This document shows, piece by piece, positions 1-7,395 of a stretch of 12,123 nt of DNA. The translations under genes and the position numbers were made by a program. The notes under the pieces were generated by a model, which searched no databases, had not been told where the DNA came from, and saw nothing but the letters and a program-made list of their open reading frames with translations. The stretch lies in assembly GCA_027297485.1 (NCBI GenBank), contig JAPUHZ010000295.1:1-12123 (forward strand). The letters run 5' to 3'. The stretch comes from Deltaproteobacteria bacterium. GTDB lineage: Bacteria; Desulfobacterota_B; Binatia; UBA9968. The first letter of the stretch is position 1. Each line of letters starts with the position of its first letter.

Positions 1-416
1 ATGGCGTCGGCAGCGAGTCGCGATAAATCCCATGTCCCGTATTTTCTGTGCAGTTCCACCCAGCCATCGACTGCGCCTGGGATTGCTATACTCAGCGGAC
101 CCTCCGTGGGGATCCTACCCAATCCCTTTTCTCGGAACAGCTCTATCGTTGCCTTTCCTGGAGCTGGTCCACTGGCATTGAGCGCCTCGACCTGCCCCTT
201 GTTTTGCATAAGTACTAGGCCAAAAAGATCACCTCCCACACCACAGGCATCTGGTTTTACCACCGCTAAGGTGAAAGAAGCAGCTAATGCCGCATCAACT
301 GCATTGCCTCCATCCTGCAAAACCTTCACCCCGGCAAGAGACGCCAGGTTATGGCCCGAAGCGACCATGCCACTACGTCCTGTAATGACTGGCCTCCCTG
401 TCTTATAGAAAGTCAC
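1..416 (-). CDS. gamma-glutamyltransferase-family protein, N-terminal part (cut by window edge)
   Basis: Only the first 138 codons are present; the gene runs off the window at base 1. The translated start carries the N-terminal hallmarks of the gamma-glutamyltranspeptidase / acylase Ntn-hydrolase family: GRSGMVAS (13-20), a GGNAVDAALAAS block (36-47) and GVGGDLF (59-65). Family members are made as precursors that cleave themselves at a Thr in the second half, which is not visible here. No signal peptide is seen, so this resembles the cytoplasmic YwrD-like branch rather than periplasmic GGT. Where many relatives have an Arg (GRAP type) this protein reads SGPAP (82-86), so classical glutathione chemistry should not be assumed. 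The start is GTG at 416, overlapping the TGA stop of the upstream amidohydrolase as GTGA. An AGGATA-like ribosome site lies just upstream inside that gene. An internal ATG at 368 would cut off conserved residues. Confidence 0.85.
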   Translation of the reverse strand, partial: MTFYKTGRPVITGRSGMVASGHNLASLAGVKVLQDGGNAVDAALAASFTLAVVKPDACGVGGDLFGLVLMQNKGQVEALNASGPAPGKATIELFREKGLGRIPTEGPLSIAIPGAVDGWVELHRKYGTWDLSRLAADA

Positions 417-1438
417 GCCGTGCCTATCCTAAGAACCCTGGCCGCATTGGTGCCGAGGATTTTCTCTTTCTCTTCCTTTTTAAGCCCTAACTCTTCGATT
501 GCCTTCACGCTATTTTTAACCAAGAGACAGCCTTCCTCAGGACCATAGGGATAGTTGGTGCCTAAGACAAGACGATCTACCCCGAAAAAATCGAGCACAC
601 ATTTGAGCGTTGAGGACGGGTGATCCGCTGTGTCAACGTAGAACCTTTTTAAAGAGTCGAGTGGATTCTCTTTGAGGCCATATTTATTCCGGATCTCTTC
701 CGTCCTTCCTTTGTAGATGTTAGTTGCCCTTTGCGCAAAAAACGAAATGACACCCCCCACGTCCGCTACTACGAAGTCAATCTCAGGAAACCTTTCGACC
801 ACCCTCCCATAAACAAGCCGAGTCATCGCCACCGTACTGTCAAATGCCCAGCCATAGATCAGCACAGGCATGATATCCAAACCTGTGGCCTCCGTTGCCA
901 GCGGGGCCGTAGGATGGAGGTAGATAGGAATTTTGTATTTCGCCACCAGCTCGTAGATTGGAAAGAACACTTCGCTATCGAGTGGCCTTCCGTTTAGGTT
1001 GGTATAGCAGCCAAACCCCCTAAGCCCCAACTCCTTAATCGAGCGCTCCAATTCATCCAGGGAGGACTTGATTGAGGAAGTAGGGAGGGTAGCGAGGCCC
1101 ACAAAACGCTTGGGGTAGTTCCTGCAGAATCTCCCAATGGCGTCATTAGCCTTCTTCGCCATCGCCACAGCATCTTCCCCCTCAAAGCGATCGGCCCCAG
1201 GGGCCGGAATACTCAGGACCTGGACGTCAATACCCAGCTTATCCATATGCTCGATCCTACGCTCCGGGTCCCGTCCCTGAAAGGTGGCGGTATTGATCCG
1301 GCACTTGAGCTGCTTATCGTAGAAATAGTTTAATCCACTGGTGGGGTCGGAGGGTTCCAAAATCACATTCCCATTTAGACGTCCCATTTCATCGATGTAG
1401 TCTTCCGGAAAAACGTGGCTTTGAAAGTCAATGACCAT
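413..1438 (-). CDS. amidohydrolase-2 (ACMSD-like) family protein with substituted metal ligands
   Basis: This 341-residue protein has the TIM-barrel layout of the amidohydrolase-2 family (Amidohydro_2), which includes ACMSD and related decarboxylases and hydrolases. The landmarks are the beta-1 motif IDFQSHVFP (3-11), RIEHMDKLGIDVQVLS (61-76), YLHPTAP (173-179), VADVGG (224-229), YVDTA (267-271) and LGTNYP (292-297). Several residues differ from the usual metal site: the first His of HxH is Gln6 (His8 remains), the His of the HxGG motif is Asp226, and the late Asp of GTDYP is Asn295. His175 is kept. The substrate cannot be predicted, and either altered chemistry or loss of activity is possible. 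A GGAAGG-type ribosome site precedes the ATG. The gene follows a second amidohydrolase by 59 nt and its stop overlaps the start of the gamma-glutamyltransferase-family gene, so translation is probably coupled. Confidence 0.9.
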   Translation of the reverse strand: MVIDFQSHVFPEDYIDEMGRLNGNVILEPSDPTSGLNYFYDKQLKCRINTATFQGRDPERRIEHMDKLGIDVQVLSIPAPGADRFEGEDAVAMAKKANDAIGRFCRNYPKRFVGLATLPTSSIKSSLDELERSIKELGLRGFGCYTNLNGRPLDSEVFFPIYELVAKYKIPIYLHPTAPLATEATGLDIMPVLIYGWAFDSTVAMTRLVYGRVVERFPEIDFVVADVGGVISFFAQRATNIYKGRTEEIRNKYGLKENPLDSLKRFYVDTADHPSSTLKCVLDFFGVDRLVLGTNYPYGPEEGCLLVKNSVKAIEELGLKKEEKEKILGTNAARVLRIGTA

Positions 1439-1497
1439 ACTTTATTTTCCTTCCTTAGGTGGCTAAACCACTCCAGCCATAGATGCAGGAAAGACGC

Positions 1498-2523
1498 TCA
1501 AAGACTGTAGAAGGCTCTTGGATTGTTGTCGAGTATCTTGTTTATAACATTCGCGCTGACCTCACCCTGTTGTGTCAATGTTCGAAGAGCCTCAATCTCA
1601 CTGGCCGTGTCTGCATGTCCATAGTCTGAACCGATAACGAGGTTGTTTTCGCCGGCATATTTTACAATGTACGGCAAATCATCATCCGTCTGACAAGCCA
1701 CGTAGATTCTGTTCTCACGCAAAAGGTCTTTCTTCAAAGCTCTTCCTTTTCTTTTAAATCGCCTGGCTAAGTCGTGAATAGCATAGGGAATCCATTGGGC
1801 ACTGACCTCGATAAAACCAAGTCTGAGTTTCGGGAACATATCTGGAATCCCGTCAAAAACGAGTGAATGAAAGGCGCCTACCACCGTCAGTTTAAATTTT
1901 GAGAATCCACACTCACGAGAAAAGAAGTCATGCAACGTAAAGCTACCAGCCGACGCGTGGACGCATACAGGCATATTGAGCCTGCTCGCTTCCTCATAAA
2001 GCGGATAAAAATAGGGGTCGCTCAGACGCCTCTCCCCTTCCACTCCACGCACGAATAGCGCGCAGCCGCCATTTTCTTTTGCGAATCTTGCCTCAGCCAG
2101 CGCCTTATCCATACTCAGCAGTGGCAGTACAGCGGCCCACCGAAGACGTCCTTTTCCTTGCCTCCAGATATTCGCCAACCAACGGTTGTAGCTTTTGCAT
2201 AATGCCAGTTCGACCTCCGGACGGCTGGTGAGCGGCCTGAGGAAGACCGACGGATAAAGAACCTGAATGCTCACTCCTAATTCGTCCATGTGCCTTATCC
2301 GGGTTTTTATGTCCTCCATTTCTCTAGAAGCCTTTGGCGCGTCTTCCCCAACGTTTTGCGATTTTGGCTGAATTCTGCCATCAATCAACCAGAACTCAGT
2401 GCCGGGATCGCCTGGACCGCCTGAGGAAACTACGACCGGCCTGAATTCACGCTCCGACTCATCCATGTAATCCCACGTCCGTTCTGTCTCTAATACGTGT
2501 GCATCCGCATCGACGGCCGGCAT
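1498..2523 (-). CDS. amidohydrolase-2 family protein
   Basis: A 341-residue metal-dependent hydrolase or decarboxylase of the amidohydrolase-2 family. The N-terminal VDADAHVLE (4-12) is the DxDxH form of the beta-1 metal motif. It is followed by RIRHMDELGVSIQVLYPS (75-92), VHASAG (188-193) with the conserved His189, GFIEVSAQWIP (236-246) with a Glu239 where other branches have His, and VIGSDYGHAD (296-305) with the expected Asp300. This set is complete for the branch common in soil and subsurface bacteria, so the protein is probably an active enzyme, but the substrate is unknown. It has the same length as the next gene downstream but is clearly diverged from it, so the pair is not a recent duplication. 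An AGGGGG ribosome site sits 6 nt before the ATG. The gene follows the zinc-ribbon gene by 33 nt. Confidence 0.9.
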   Translation of the reverse strand: MPAVDADAHVLETERTWDYMDESEREFRPVVVSSGGPGDPGTEFWLIDGRIQPKSQNVGEDAPKASREMEDIKTRIRHMDELGVSIQVLYPSVFLRPLTSRPEVELALCKSYNRWLANIWRQGKGRLRWAAVLPLLSMDKALAEARFAKENGGCALFVRGVEGERRLSDPYFYPLYEEASRLNMPVCVHASAGSFTLHDFFSRECGFSKFKLTVVGAFHSLVFDGIPDMFPKLRLGFIEVSAQWIPYAIHDLARRFKRKGRALKKDLLRENRIYVACQTDDDLPYIVKYAGENNLVIGSDYGHADTASEIEALRTLTQQGEVSANVINKILDNNPRAFYSL

Positions 2524-2556
2524 ATTTTACCCCCTGAGATAGATACTAAACGATCC

Positions 2557-2751
2557 TCATTTCACTATTGTTACGGCCTTCGATCCACGGTCGGTTTTGG
2601 AGCCAACCGAACTGCCACATCCTTGACAGAGATAATCGTAGAGCTCTCCATCCGGGAGGATCAAAAGAAGGCGCTGCCGAACAGGCATCGCCCGCTTACA
2701 TTTGTTGCAGTAAAGAAGCGATGCTCTAAATTCCTCAAAGGACTTTTCCAT
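2557..2751 (-). CDS. small zinc-ribbon protein, function unknown
   Basis: A 64-residue protein with two CxxC pairs, Cys15/Cys18 in LLYCNKCKRAMP and Cys42/Cys45 in YLCQGCGSSVG, separated by a hydrophobic stretch (28-33) and a Gly-Glu turn. This is a treble-clef or rubredoxin-like zinc-ribbon arrangement that would bind one zinc ion. I recall similar short cytoplasmic proteins in Deltaproteobacteria, but I know of no assigned function. The gene starts 18 nt after the stop of the EF-G-like gene. An in-frame TGA lies two codons before the ATG, which fixes the start; the nearest SD-like AAGGG sits rather far upstream, about 15 nt, next to the EF-G-like stop. A role connected to translation or the EF-G-like protein is a guess from position only. 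Confidence 0.8.
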   Translation of the reverse strand: MEKSFEEFRASLLYCNKCKRAMPVRQRLLLILPDGELYDYLCQGCGSSVGSKTDRGSKAVTIVK

Positions 2752-2769
2752 AGAATTTCATAATAGCCC

Positions 2770-4863
2770 TTACCCTTTATGACGTGCCTCGGCTGCTGCC
2801 TTGGCCTCTTTGATGACTTTTTCTGCCAAGTGGGGCGGAAGCTCTTCATAGCGGGAAAACTCCAAGTGAAAAGCACCTCGACCACTGGTCATCGAGTGCA
2901 GATCCTGGGCATATTTCAACACCTCGGCCATAGGCACCTGAGCCTTGATGATTTGAGTGTGGCCTTTGGTTTCCACTCCGAGAACCCGCCCGCGCCGACT
3001 GTTCAAATCTCCTATAACATCTCCCATGCAATCCTCCGGCACCGTTACCTCCAGGGACATCAACGGCTCCAAGATTATCGCCTTGGCCTTTTCCACTGCG
3101 TTCTTGAATCCCATGGAGCCGGCAATCCTGAAGGCCATATCAGAGGAGTCCACATCGTGGTAGGAGCCATCGTAGAGGGTCATCCGGATGTCCACCATGG
3201 AATAGCCCGCGAGATATCCATTTGCCATGGTGTCCCTGGCCCCTTTTTCCACGGCGGGAATGTAGTTTCGGGGAATCGCCCCGCCGACAATCTCGTTCAC
3301 AAACTCAAACCCTTTTCCGCGTGGTAGCGGCTCAAGTTTTACCCAGGTGTCTCCGTATTGCCCTCTTCCCCCTGACTGTTTCTTGTATTTACCTTGGGCA
3401 CTGGCGCTTGCCTTGATGGTCTCCTTATAAGGTACTTTCGGCGCTTTAAGCTCCACCTCCGCTCCATATTTCCGTTTGAGTTTCTCGACCAAAACCTCAA
3501 TATGGAGTTGACCCATACCGGAAAGGATAAACTCTCTCGTCTGCTGATCTCGGTGCATTTCTATGGTGGGATCTTCCTCTATCATTCGGTGCAGCCCCTG
3601 GGGGACCTTTTCTTCATCAGCCTTTGTCTTAGGCTCCAGAGCAAATGAAATGAGCGGAGAAAAGCGCACTAATCCATCAAATTGGATAGGGGCCCTCTCC
3701 TCGCATAGCGTATCACCTGAAGAGAGATCCTTGAGCTTTGCTACAGCGACAATCTCACCGGCGCCGGCTTCACGGATAGGCTCCTGTTTTTTTCCTTCAA
3801 GTCTAAACATATGGCCAATCTTTTCCTTCGTCTGTTTGTTTGGGTTGTATACCCCCATGTCCGTGGCTGTCTTTCCGGAGATCACACGCAGGATCGATAG
3901 CTTGCCGGCAAAGGGGTCAATGATGGTTTTAAAGACATAGGCGGAAAAAGCAGCGTTGGGGTTCATGGGTCGCCTCTCCGGCTCTCCTGTGACAGGATTT
4001 TTACCTTCGACCTCACCTTCATCCAGCGGTGAGGGGAGATAGTCGATGATGGCATCCAAAAGCTGTGGGATGCCGATTTGTCGGGTTGCCGAGCCATAAA
4101 GGATGGGAAACAACTGCCCTTTCAGGAGCTCTCCCTTGATCCCTCTCTTAAGCTCTTCCAAGGAGGGTTCGTGCCCATCGAGGTATTTTTCTAACAGGGC
4201 GTCGTCTGTCTCGGCCACGCTCTCGATCAATTGGACCCGCATCTCCTGGGCAGTTGTTTTGAGATCGTTTGGGATCTCCTTTTGAGAGAACTTCCCGCTA
4301 TCACCCTCAAAGATAAAGGCCTTCATGAGGAGAAGATCCACGACCCCCTGGAACTCTTCCTCCACTCCAATTGGAATTTGGAGGTAGACCCCCTTCGCCT
4401 CCAGTCCGCTTAAAATGGCCCCTACGGACTCCTTCACGTTGGATTTCTCTCGTTCCATCTTGCTGATAAAGATCAGTCGGCCTATGTTGCAATCGTTAGC
4501 ACGAGCCCACAACCTCTCGGCCTCAACCCTGAGTCCAGTGGAAGGTCTGAGCAGAAACACTGCCCCTCCAAAGGCACGCATGCTATTGATGGCGTCGGCC
4601 AAGAAGGCCGCGTAGCCGGGCGTATCGATGAGGTTAAGGCGGAGCTTTTTCCACAATAAGGAGTGAAACGCCGTGGAGATGGAGATGTGACGCTTGACCT
4701 CCTCGGGTTCGAAATCCAAAACCGAAGTGCCATCCTCAACGCGCCCAACCCGTTGCGTAGCCCCTGCGGTAAAAAGCATGGCTTCACCTAATGATGTTTT
4801 TCCTGCTCCCCCATGGCCTAGGAGCCCAACGTTGCGCAGCTTGTCTATCTCTATTCCAGCCAT
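2770..4863 (-). CDS. fusA2: elongation factor G-like translational GTPase (EF-G2 type)
   Basis: A 697-residue, full-length EF-G homologue. The GTPase domain occupies roughly 1-280, followed by domain II (about 300-390), domain III (about 405-480), domain IV with GRGQYGD (499-505), and a C-terminal domain V (about 602-675). The P-loop is GHGGAGKT (16-23). G3 reads DTPGY (80-84), with Tyr in place of the catalytic His of canonical EF-G; this is typical of the EF-G2-like branch. G4, normally NKxD, is SKME (134-137), confirmed from the codons AGC AAG ATG GAA, and is unusual because the Asp sets guanine specificity. G5-like SAT is at 258-260. It is unlikely to be the main elongation factor; EF-G2 proteins have poorly defined roles in translation or ribosome recycling. 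It lies 10 nt after coaX, has a very strong SD, and precedes the zinc-ribbon gene. Confidence 0.93.
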   Translation of the reverse strand: MAGIEIDKLRNVGLLGHGGAGKTSLGEAMLFTAGATQRVGRVEDGTSVLDFEPEEVKRHISISTAFHSLLWKKLRLNLIDTPGYAAFLADAINSMRAFGGAVFLLRPSTGLRVEAERLWARANDCNIGRLIFISKMEREKSNVKESVGAILSGLEAKGVYLQIPIGVEEEFQGVVDLLLMKAFIFEGDSGKFSQKEIPNDLKTTAQEMRVQLIESVAETDDALLEKYLDGHEPSLEELKRGIKGELLKGQLFPILYGSATRQIGIPQLLDAIIDYLPSPLDEGEVEGKNPVTGEPERRPMNPNAAFSAYVFKTIIDPFAGKLSILRVISGKTATDMGVYNPNKQTKEKIGHMFRLEGKKQEPIREAGAGEIVAVAKLKDLSSGDTLCEERAPIQFDGLVRFSPLISFALEPKTKADEEKVPQGLHRMIEEDPTIEMHRDQQTREFILSGMGQLHIEVLVEKLKRKYGAEVELKAPKVPYKETIKASASAQGKYKKQSGGRGQYGDTWVKLEPLPRGKGFEFVNEIVGGAIPRNYIPAVEKGARDTMANGYLAGYSMVDIRMTLYDGSYHDVDSSDMAFRIAGSMGFKNAVEKAKAIILEPLMSLEVTVPEDCMGDVIGDLNSRRGRVLGVETKGHTQIIKAQVPMAEVLKYAQDLHSMTSGRGAFHLEFSRYEELPPHLAEKVIKEAKAAAEARHKG

Positions 4864-4868
4864 AGCTT

Positions 4869-4875
4869 CCCCCTC
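4869..4875 (-). promoter_or_regulatory. strong Shine-Dalgarno of the EF-G-like gene overlapping the coaX stop
   Basis: The minus strand reads GAGGGGG here, 5 nt before the ATG at 4863. Its first two bases are the GA of the coaX TGA stop codon (4874-4876). A ribosome terminating on coaX would sit on this site, so coaX and the EF-G-like gene are probably translationally coupled. Confidence 0.7.
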
Positions 4876-5671
4876 ATTTTTCCTGTGCCTTCTTTTTCCA
4901 TTCCTGAACTGAATTCCTTTCGTAAATAATCCGAAGCCCGTCCAGGGTCAGAAACTCATCGACCTCACCAATCACAGAGGACTCGGGCGCAATGAGAGAC
5001 GCCAGACCCCCGGTGGCAATCACTTTGGCTTGAACCCGGTTTTCTTTCAGTATTTGCCGTACGATGCCATCCACCAGACCCACGTAACCGTAGAAAATCC
5101 CCGATTGAATGGATTGGACCGGGCTTTTTCCTACGACTTCCTTGGGCTTAACGATCTCCACGCGGGGAAGCTTGGAGGCCCTTTGGAACAGGGCCTCCAC
5201 TGAGATGAGCAAGCCGGGAGCGATGGACCCGCCAAGATATTCCCCTTTCTTGGAAATAAAGTCAAAAGTGATCGCCGTGCCGAAATCAACCACGATGCAC
5301 GAGTCATGGTACTTCTCATAGGCGGCTACCCCGTTGCAGATGCGGTCAGCTCCCACGTCCTTGGGACTGTCATAGAGGACAGGCATGCCGGTCTTGACGC
5401 CGGGGCCGACCAGCAATGGTTCAATACCGAAAAACTTCTCCCCAAGCTTTTGGGTCATGGTCAGCATTGGGGGAACGACGCAGGAGACAATGATAGCGTG
5501 GATCCGGTCACAATCGATGCCCTGGGAGGAGGCAAGATGGGAGATCAAGACTCCATACTCATCGGCGGTCCGTTCCGGCTCGGTTAAGAGACGCCAATGG
5601 GTGATGAGCTTCTTCCCCTCATAGACGCCCAATACCATATTGGTATTGCCGATATCGATAGCTAGAAGCAT
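4874..5671 (-). CDS. coaX: type III pantothenate kinase
   Basis: CoaX phosphorylates pantothenate with ATP, the first step of CoA synthesis, in the cytoplasm. The 265 residues match the usual family length. Visible motifs of the ASKHA fold are the phosphate-binding DIGNTN (6-11), GADR (107-110) of the pantothenate site, VDFGTA (128-133), GGSIAPGL (147-154) and ATGG (219-222). Type III kinases need a monovalent cation and are not feedback-inhibited by CoA. One oddity is GKSP (181-184), where relatives usually have GKNT or GKST; the codons AGC CCG confirm Pro184. The start is fixed by the canonical MLLAIDIGNTN opening and overlaps the end of birA by 10 nt, with no clear SD, so translation probably depends on ribosomes finishing birA. 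CoaX next to BirA is a common bacterial pairing. Confidence 0.95.
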   Translation of the reverse strand: MLLAIDIGNTNMVLGVYEGKKLITHWRLLTEPERTADEYGVLISHLASSQGIDCDRIHAIIVSCVVPPMLTMTQKLGEKFFGIEPLLVGPGVKTGMPVLYDSPKDVGADRICNGVAAYEKYHDSCIVVDFGTAITFDFISKKGEYLGGSIAPGLLISVEALFQRASKLPRVEIVKPKEVVGKSPVQSIQSGIFYGYVGLVDGIVRQILKENRVQAKVIATGGLASLIAPESSVIGEVDEFLTLDGLRIIYERNSVQEWKKKAQEK

Positions 5672-6504
5672 GGATCTGAATGCACCGGCTCCATCGGGAT
5701 CACGTCCCCTGCAACGATCTTCTTAACTTCCCCCCTCTGATCCTCCAAGATCAAAGCCCCATCGTCGTCTATACCCATTACCTTCCCAAAAATGGGTTCA
5801 TCCATAGGAAGCTGCGTCTCTATCCTGACCCTTTTCCCTCTGAGCCGAAAAAAGTTTTCCCAGCGCCGGGCCATCGGTGAAAATCCCCTCTCTTCTAGAT
5901 CCCCATAGCACCGGTCAAGATTCTGAATCAACCGGCGGGTAAATGCGATACGGTCTACCGATTTCTGGGTCAAAATCATGATAGAGGTCGCGCTTTCCTG
6001 AATTGTCTCGGACATCAACTCCCGCGGAAAATTGAGATTTACCCCGATTCCAAGAACGACATAGAGGAGCCGATCGGGTTCACAAGAAGACTCGGCCAAG
6101 ATTCCGGCCAATTTTTTGCCCCCCACTAAAATATCGTTAGGCCACTTGATTTCCGGAAGAAACGGAACAAAGAACTGAACAGTTTCTGCTAGGGCTACGG
6201 CAGACATCAGGGTGATCTGAGGGGCATGGACCGGAGGGAGCTTGGGCCGAAGAATAACAGAAAGATAAAGGTTCAGATAGCGAGGCGAGACCCAACTCCT
6301 TCCCATCCGCCCCTTGCCTTGAGTTTGCCCCTCGGCAATAACGATTTCCCCCTCCGCCCCCCCCTCTTTAGCCCGTTTACTGGCATAGCCATTGGTGGAA
6401 TCGATCTCGACAAAATAATGGATCGTCCTTCCCAGCCGCTGCACCTCCATCCCTTGCTGGATCTCCTCAGGGCGGAGTGGATCGGCGAATTCCTCTATCC
6501 CCAT
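5662..6504 (-). CDS. birA: biotin--[acetyl-CoA-carboxylase] ligase, monofunctional (no HTH domain)
   Basis: BirA makes biotinyl-AMP and transfers biotin to the lysine of carboxyl-carrier proteins such as AccB. With the ATG at 6504 the protein has 280 residues. Counting from there, the conserved blocks are GQTQGKGRMGRSW (about 60-72, the biotin/AMP-binding loop), KWPNDI (about 121-126) and GGKKLAGILAE (about 128-138), followed by a C-terminal SH3-like domain near 230-275. There is no N-terminal winged helix-turn-helix, so it is unlikely to act as the biotin repressor. The frame is open upstream to a TTG at 6552, inside nadC, which would give 296 residues. I chose 6504 because it is an ATG with AAGGGG 7 nt ahead, while the upstream extension is low-complexity. 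The end overlaps coaX by 10 nt. Confidence 0.93.
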   Translation of the reverse strand: MGIEEFADPLRPEEIQQGMEVQRLGRTIHYFVEIDSTNGYASKRAKEGGAEGEIVIAEGQTQGKGRMGRSWVSPRYLNLYLSVILRPKLPPVHAPQITLMSAVALAETVQFFVPFLPEIKWPNDILVGGKKLAGILAESSCEPDRLLYVVLGIGVNLNFPRELMSETIQESATSIMILTQKSVDRIAFTRRLIQNLDRCYGDLEERGFSPMARRWENFFRLRGKRVRIETQLPMDEPIFGKVMGIDDDGALILEDQRGEVKKIVAGDVIPMEPVHSDPCF

Positions 6505-6511
6505 CCCTTTA

Positions 6512-6517
6512 CCCCTT
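6512..6517 (-). promoter_or_regulatory. Shine-Dalgarno that decides the birA start
   Basis: AAGGGG on the minus strand lies 7 nt before the ATG at 6504. It falls in the 31-nt spacer between the nadC stop and this ATG. The alternative TTG start at 6552 has no comparable site, which favours the shorter BirA. Confidence 0.55.
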
Positions 6518-6535
6518 GGTCCCTGTATCCCTTTA

Positions 6536-7393
6536 TCATTTCTGTGTATCAAATGGACCGATCTTCATGTTGAAGTCAACTGCGGGGGCAGAATGCGTTA
6601 AGGCACCTGCAGAAATGAAGTCGACTCCGGCCCCGGCCACCTCTCGCAACCTCTCGATGGTGATTCCTCCAGAGGCCTCCACCCACGCCCGCCGGTTGAT
6701 CAGCCGGACGGCCTCAGCCATCTCTCTCGTCCCCATATTGTCCAGCATGATCACATCCACCCCGGCAGCCAGAGCATCCTGAACTTGCTTTAGGTCTGAG
6801 CACTCCACCTCAATACGAGCCATGAAAGGAGCCTGACGCCGGATTTTCTCTACTGCCTGACCAATCGACCCAGCGGAGACAATGTGATTATCCTTGACCA
6901 GGGCCGCGTCGTAAAGACCGAGACGGTGGTTAATGCCCCCACCCATCCGCACTGCGTATTTTTCTAAGGTACGAAGTCCCGGCGTGGTTTTGCGGGTATC
7001 TATGATCTTGCACGGAAATCCCTTCACTGCATCCACGTAACGACGGGTCAACGTAGCGGTCCCCGACAGACGCTGGAGGAAATTGAGCGCAGTCCTTTCC
7101 GCCATGAGCAAGGCCCTGACCGGCCCCTCTGCTTCAGCAACAACAGTCCCTCGTCCTACCTTGTCTCCGTCACGGCAGAGACAGCAAACCTTGACCTTTT
7201 CATCAAGCACAGAAAATATTTTCTCTAAGAGAAAAAGGCCGGCCACGACACAGTCCCGTTTGGCACGGAACAACCCCTTTCCTCTCGAGTCTGGCGAGAC
7301 AGTGCTCAGGGTCGTGATATCACCTGGGCCGATGTCTTCTTCCAAGGCGCTCCTGATAAACTGTTCAATTTGGGGGCCAATAAGAACATCCAT
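6536..7393 (-). CDS. nadC: nicotinate-nucleotide pyrophosphorylase (carboxylating), quinolinate phosphoribosyltransferase
   Basis: NadC converts quinolinate and PRPP to nicotinate mononucleotide, CO2 and pyrophosphate in de novo NAD synthesis. The 285 residues match the family. The motifs are ERTALNFLQRLSG (99-111), DTRKTTPGLR (132-141), GGGINHR (151-157), KDNH (167-170), the catalytic-site EVE (195-197), EASGGI (239-244) and SAGALTHS (261-268). Together these supply the basic residues that bind quinolinate and PRPP and the acidic barrel residues. The nadA and nadB genes that would feed it are not in this window. The ATG at 7393 lies only 2 nt after the valS stop; a GGAGGG about 11 nt upstream is inside the end of valS. 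This close packing suggests co-transcription with valS. Confidence 0.97.
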   Translation of the reverse strand: MDVLIGPQIEQFIRSALEEDIGPGDITTLSTVSPDSRGKGLFRAKRDCVVAGLFLLEKIFSVLDEKVKVCCLCRDGDKVGRGTVVAEAEGPVRALLMAERTALNFLQRLSGTATLTRRYVDAVKGFPCKIIDTRKTTPGLRTLEKYAVRMGGGINHRLGLYDAALVKDNHIVSAGSIGQAVEKIRRQAPFMARIEVECSDLKQVQDALAAGVDVIMLDNMGTREMAEAVRLINRRAWVEASGGITIERLREVAGAGVDFISAGALTHSAPAVDFNMKIGPFDTQK

Positions 7394-7395
7394 GA

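Noticed and set aside
1..408. Plus-strand open frame of 135 codons starting at base 1.
   Set aside because: It is antisense to the gamma-glutamyltransferase-family gene, whose translation shows clear family motifs; the plus-strand product shows none.
1459..1471. Small inverted repeat GTGG-CTAAA-CCAC between the two amidohydrolase genes, considered as a terminator.
   Set aside because: The stem is only 4 bp with no following U-tract on either strand, too weak to call.
2779..3327. Plus-strand open frame of 182 codons.
   Set aside because: It lies entirely antisense to the C-terminal half of the EF-G-like gene and has no recognisable motif or good ribosome site.
6498..6539. ATG overlapping the nadC stop (ATGA at 6536-6539) as a possible start or leader peptide.
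   Set aside because: That frame ends after 14 codons and is not in the BirA frame; it has no ribosome site.
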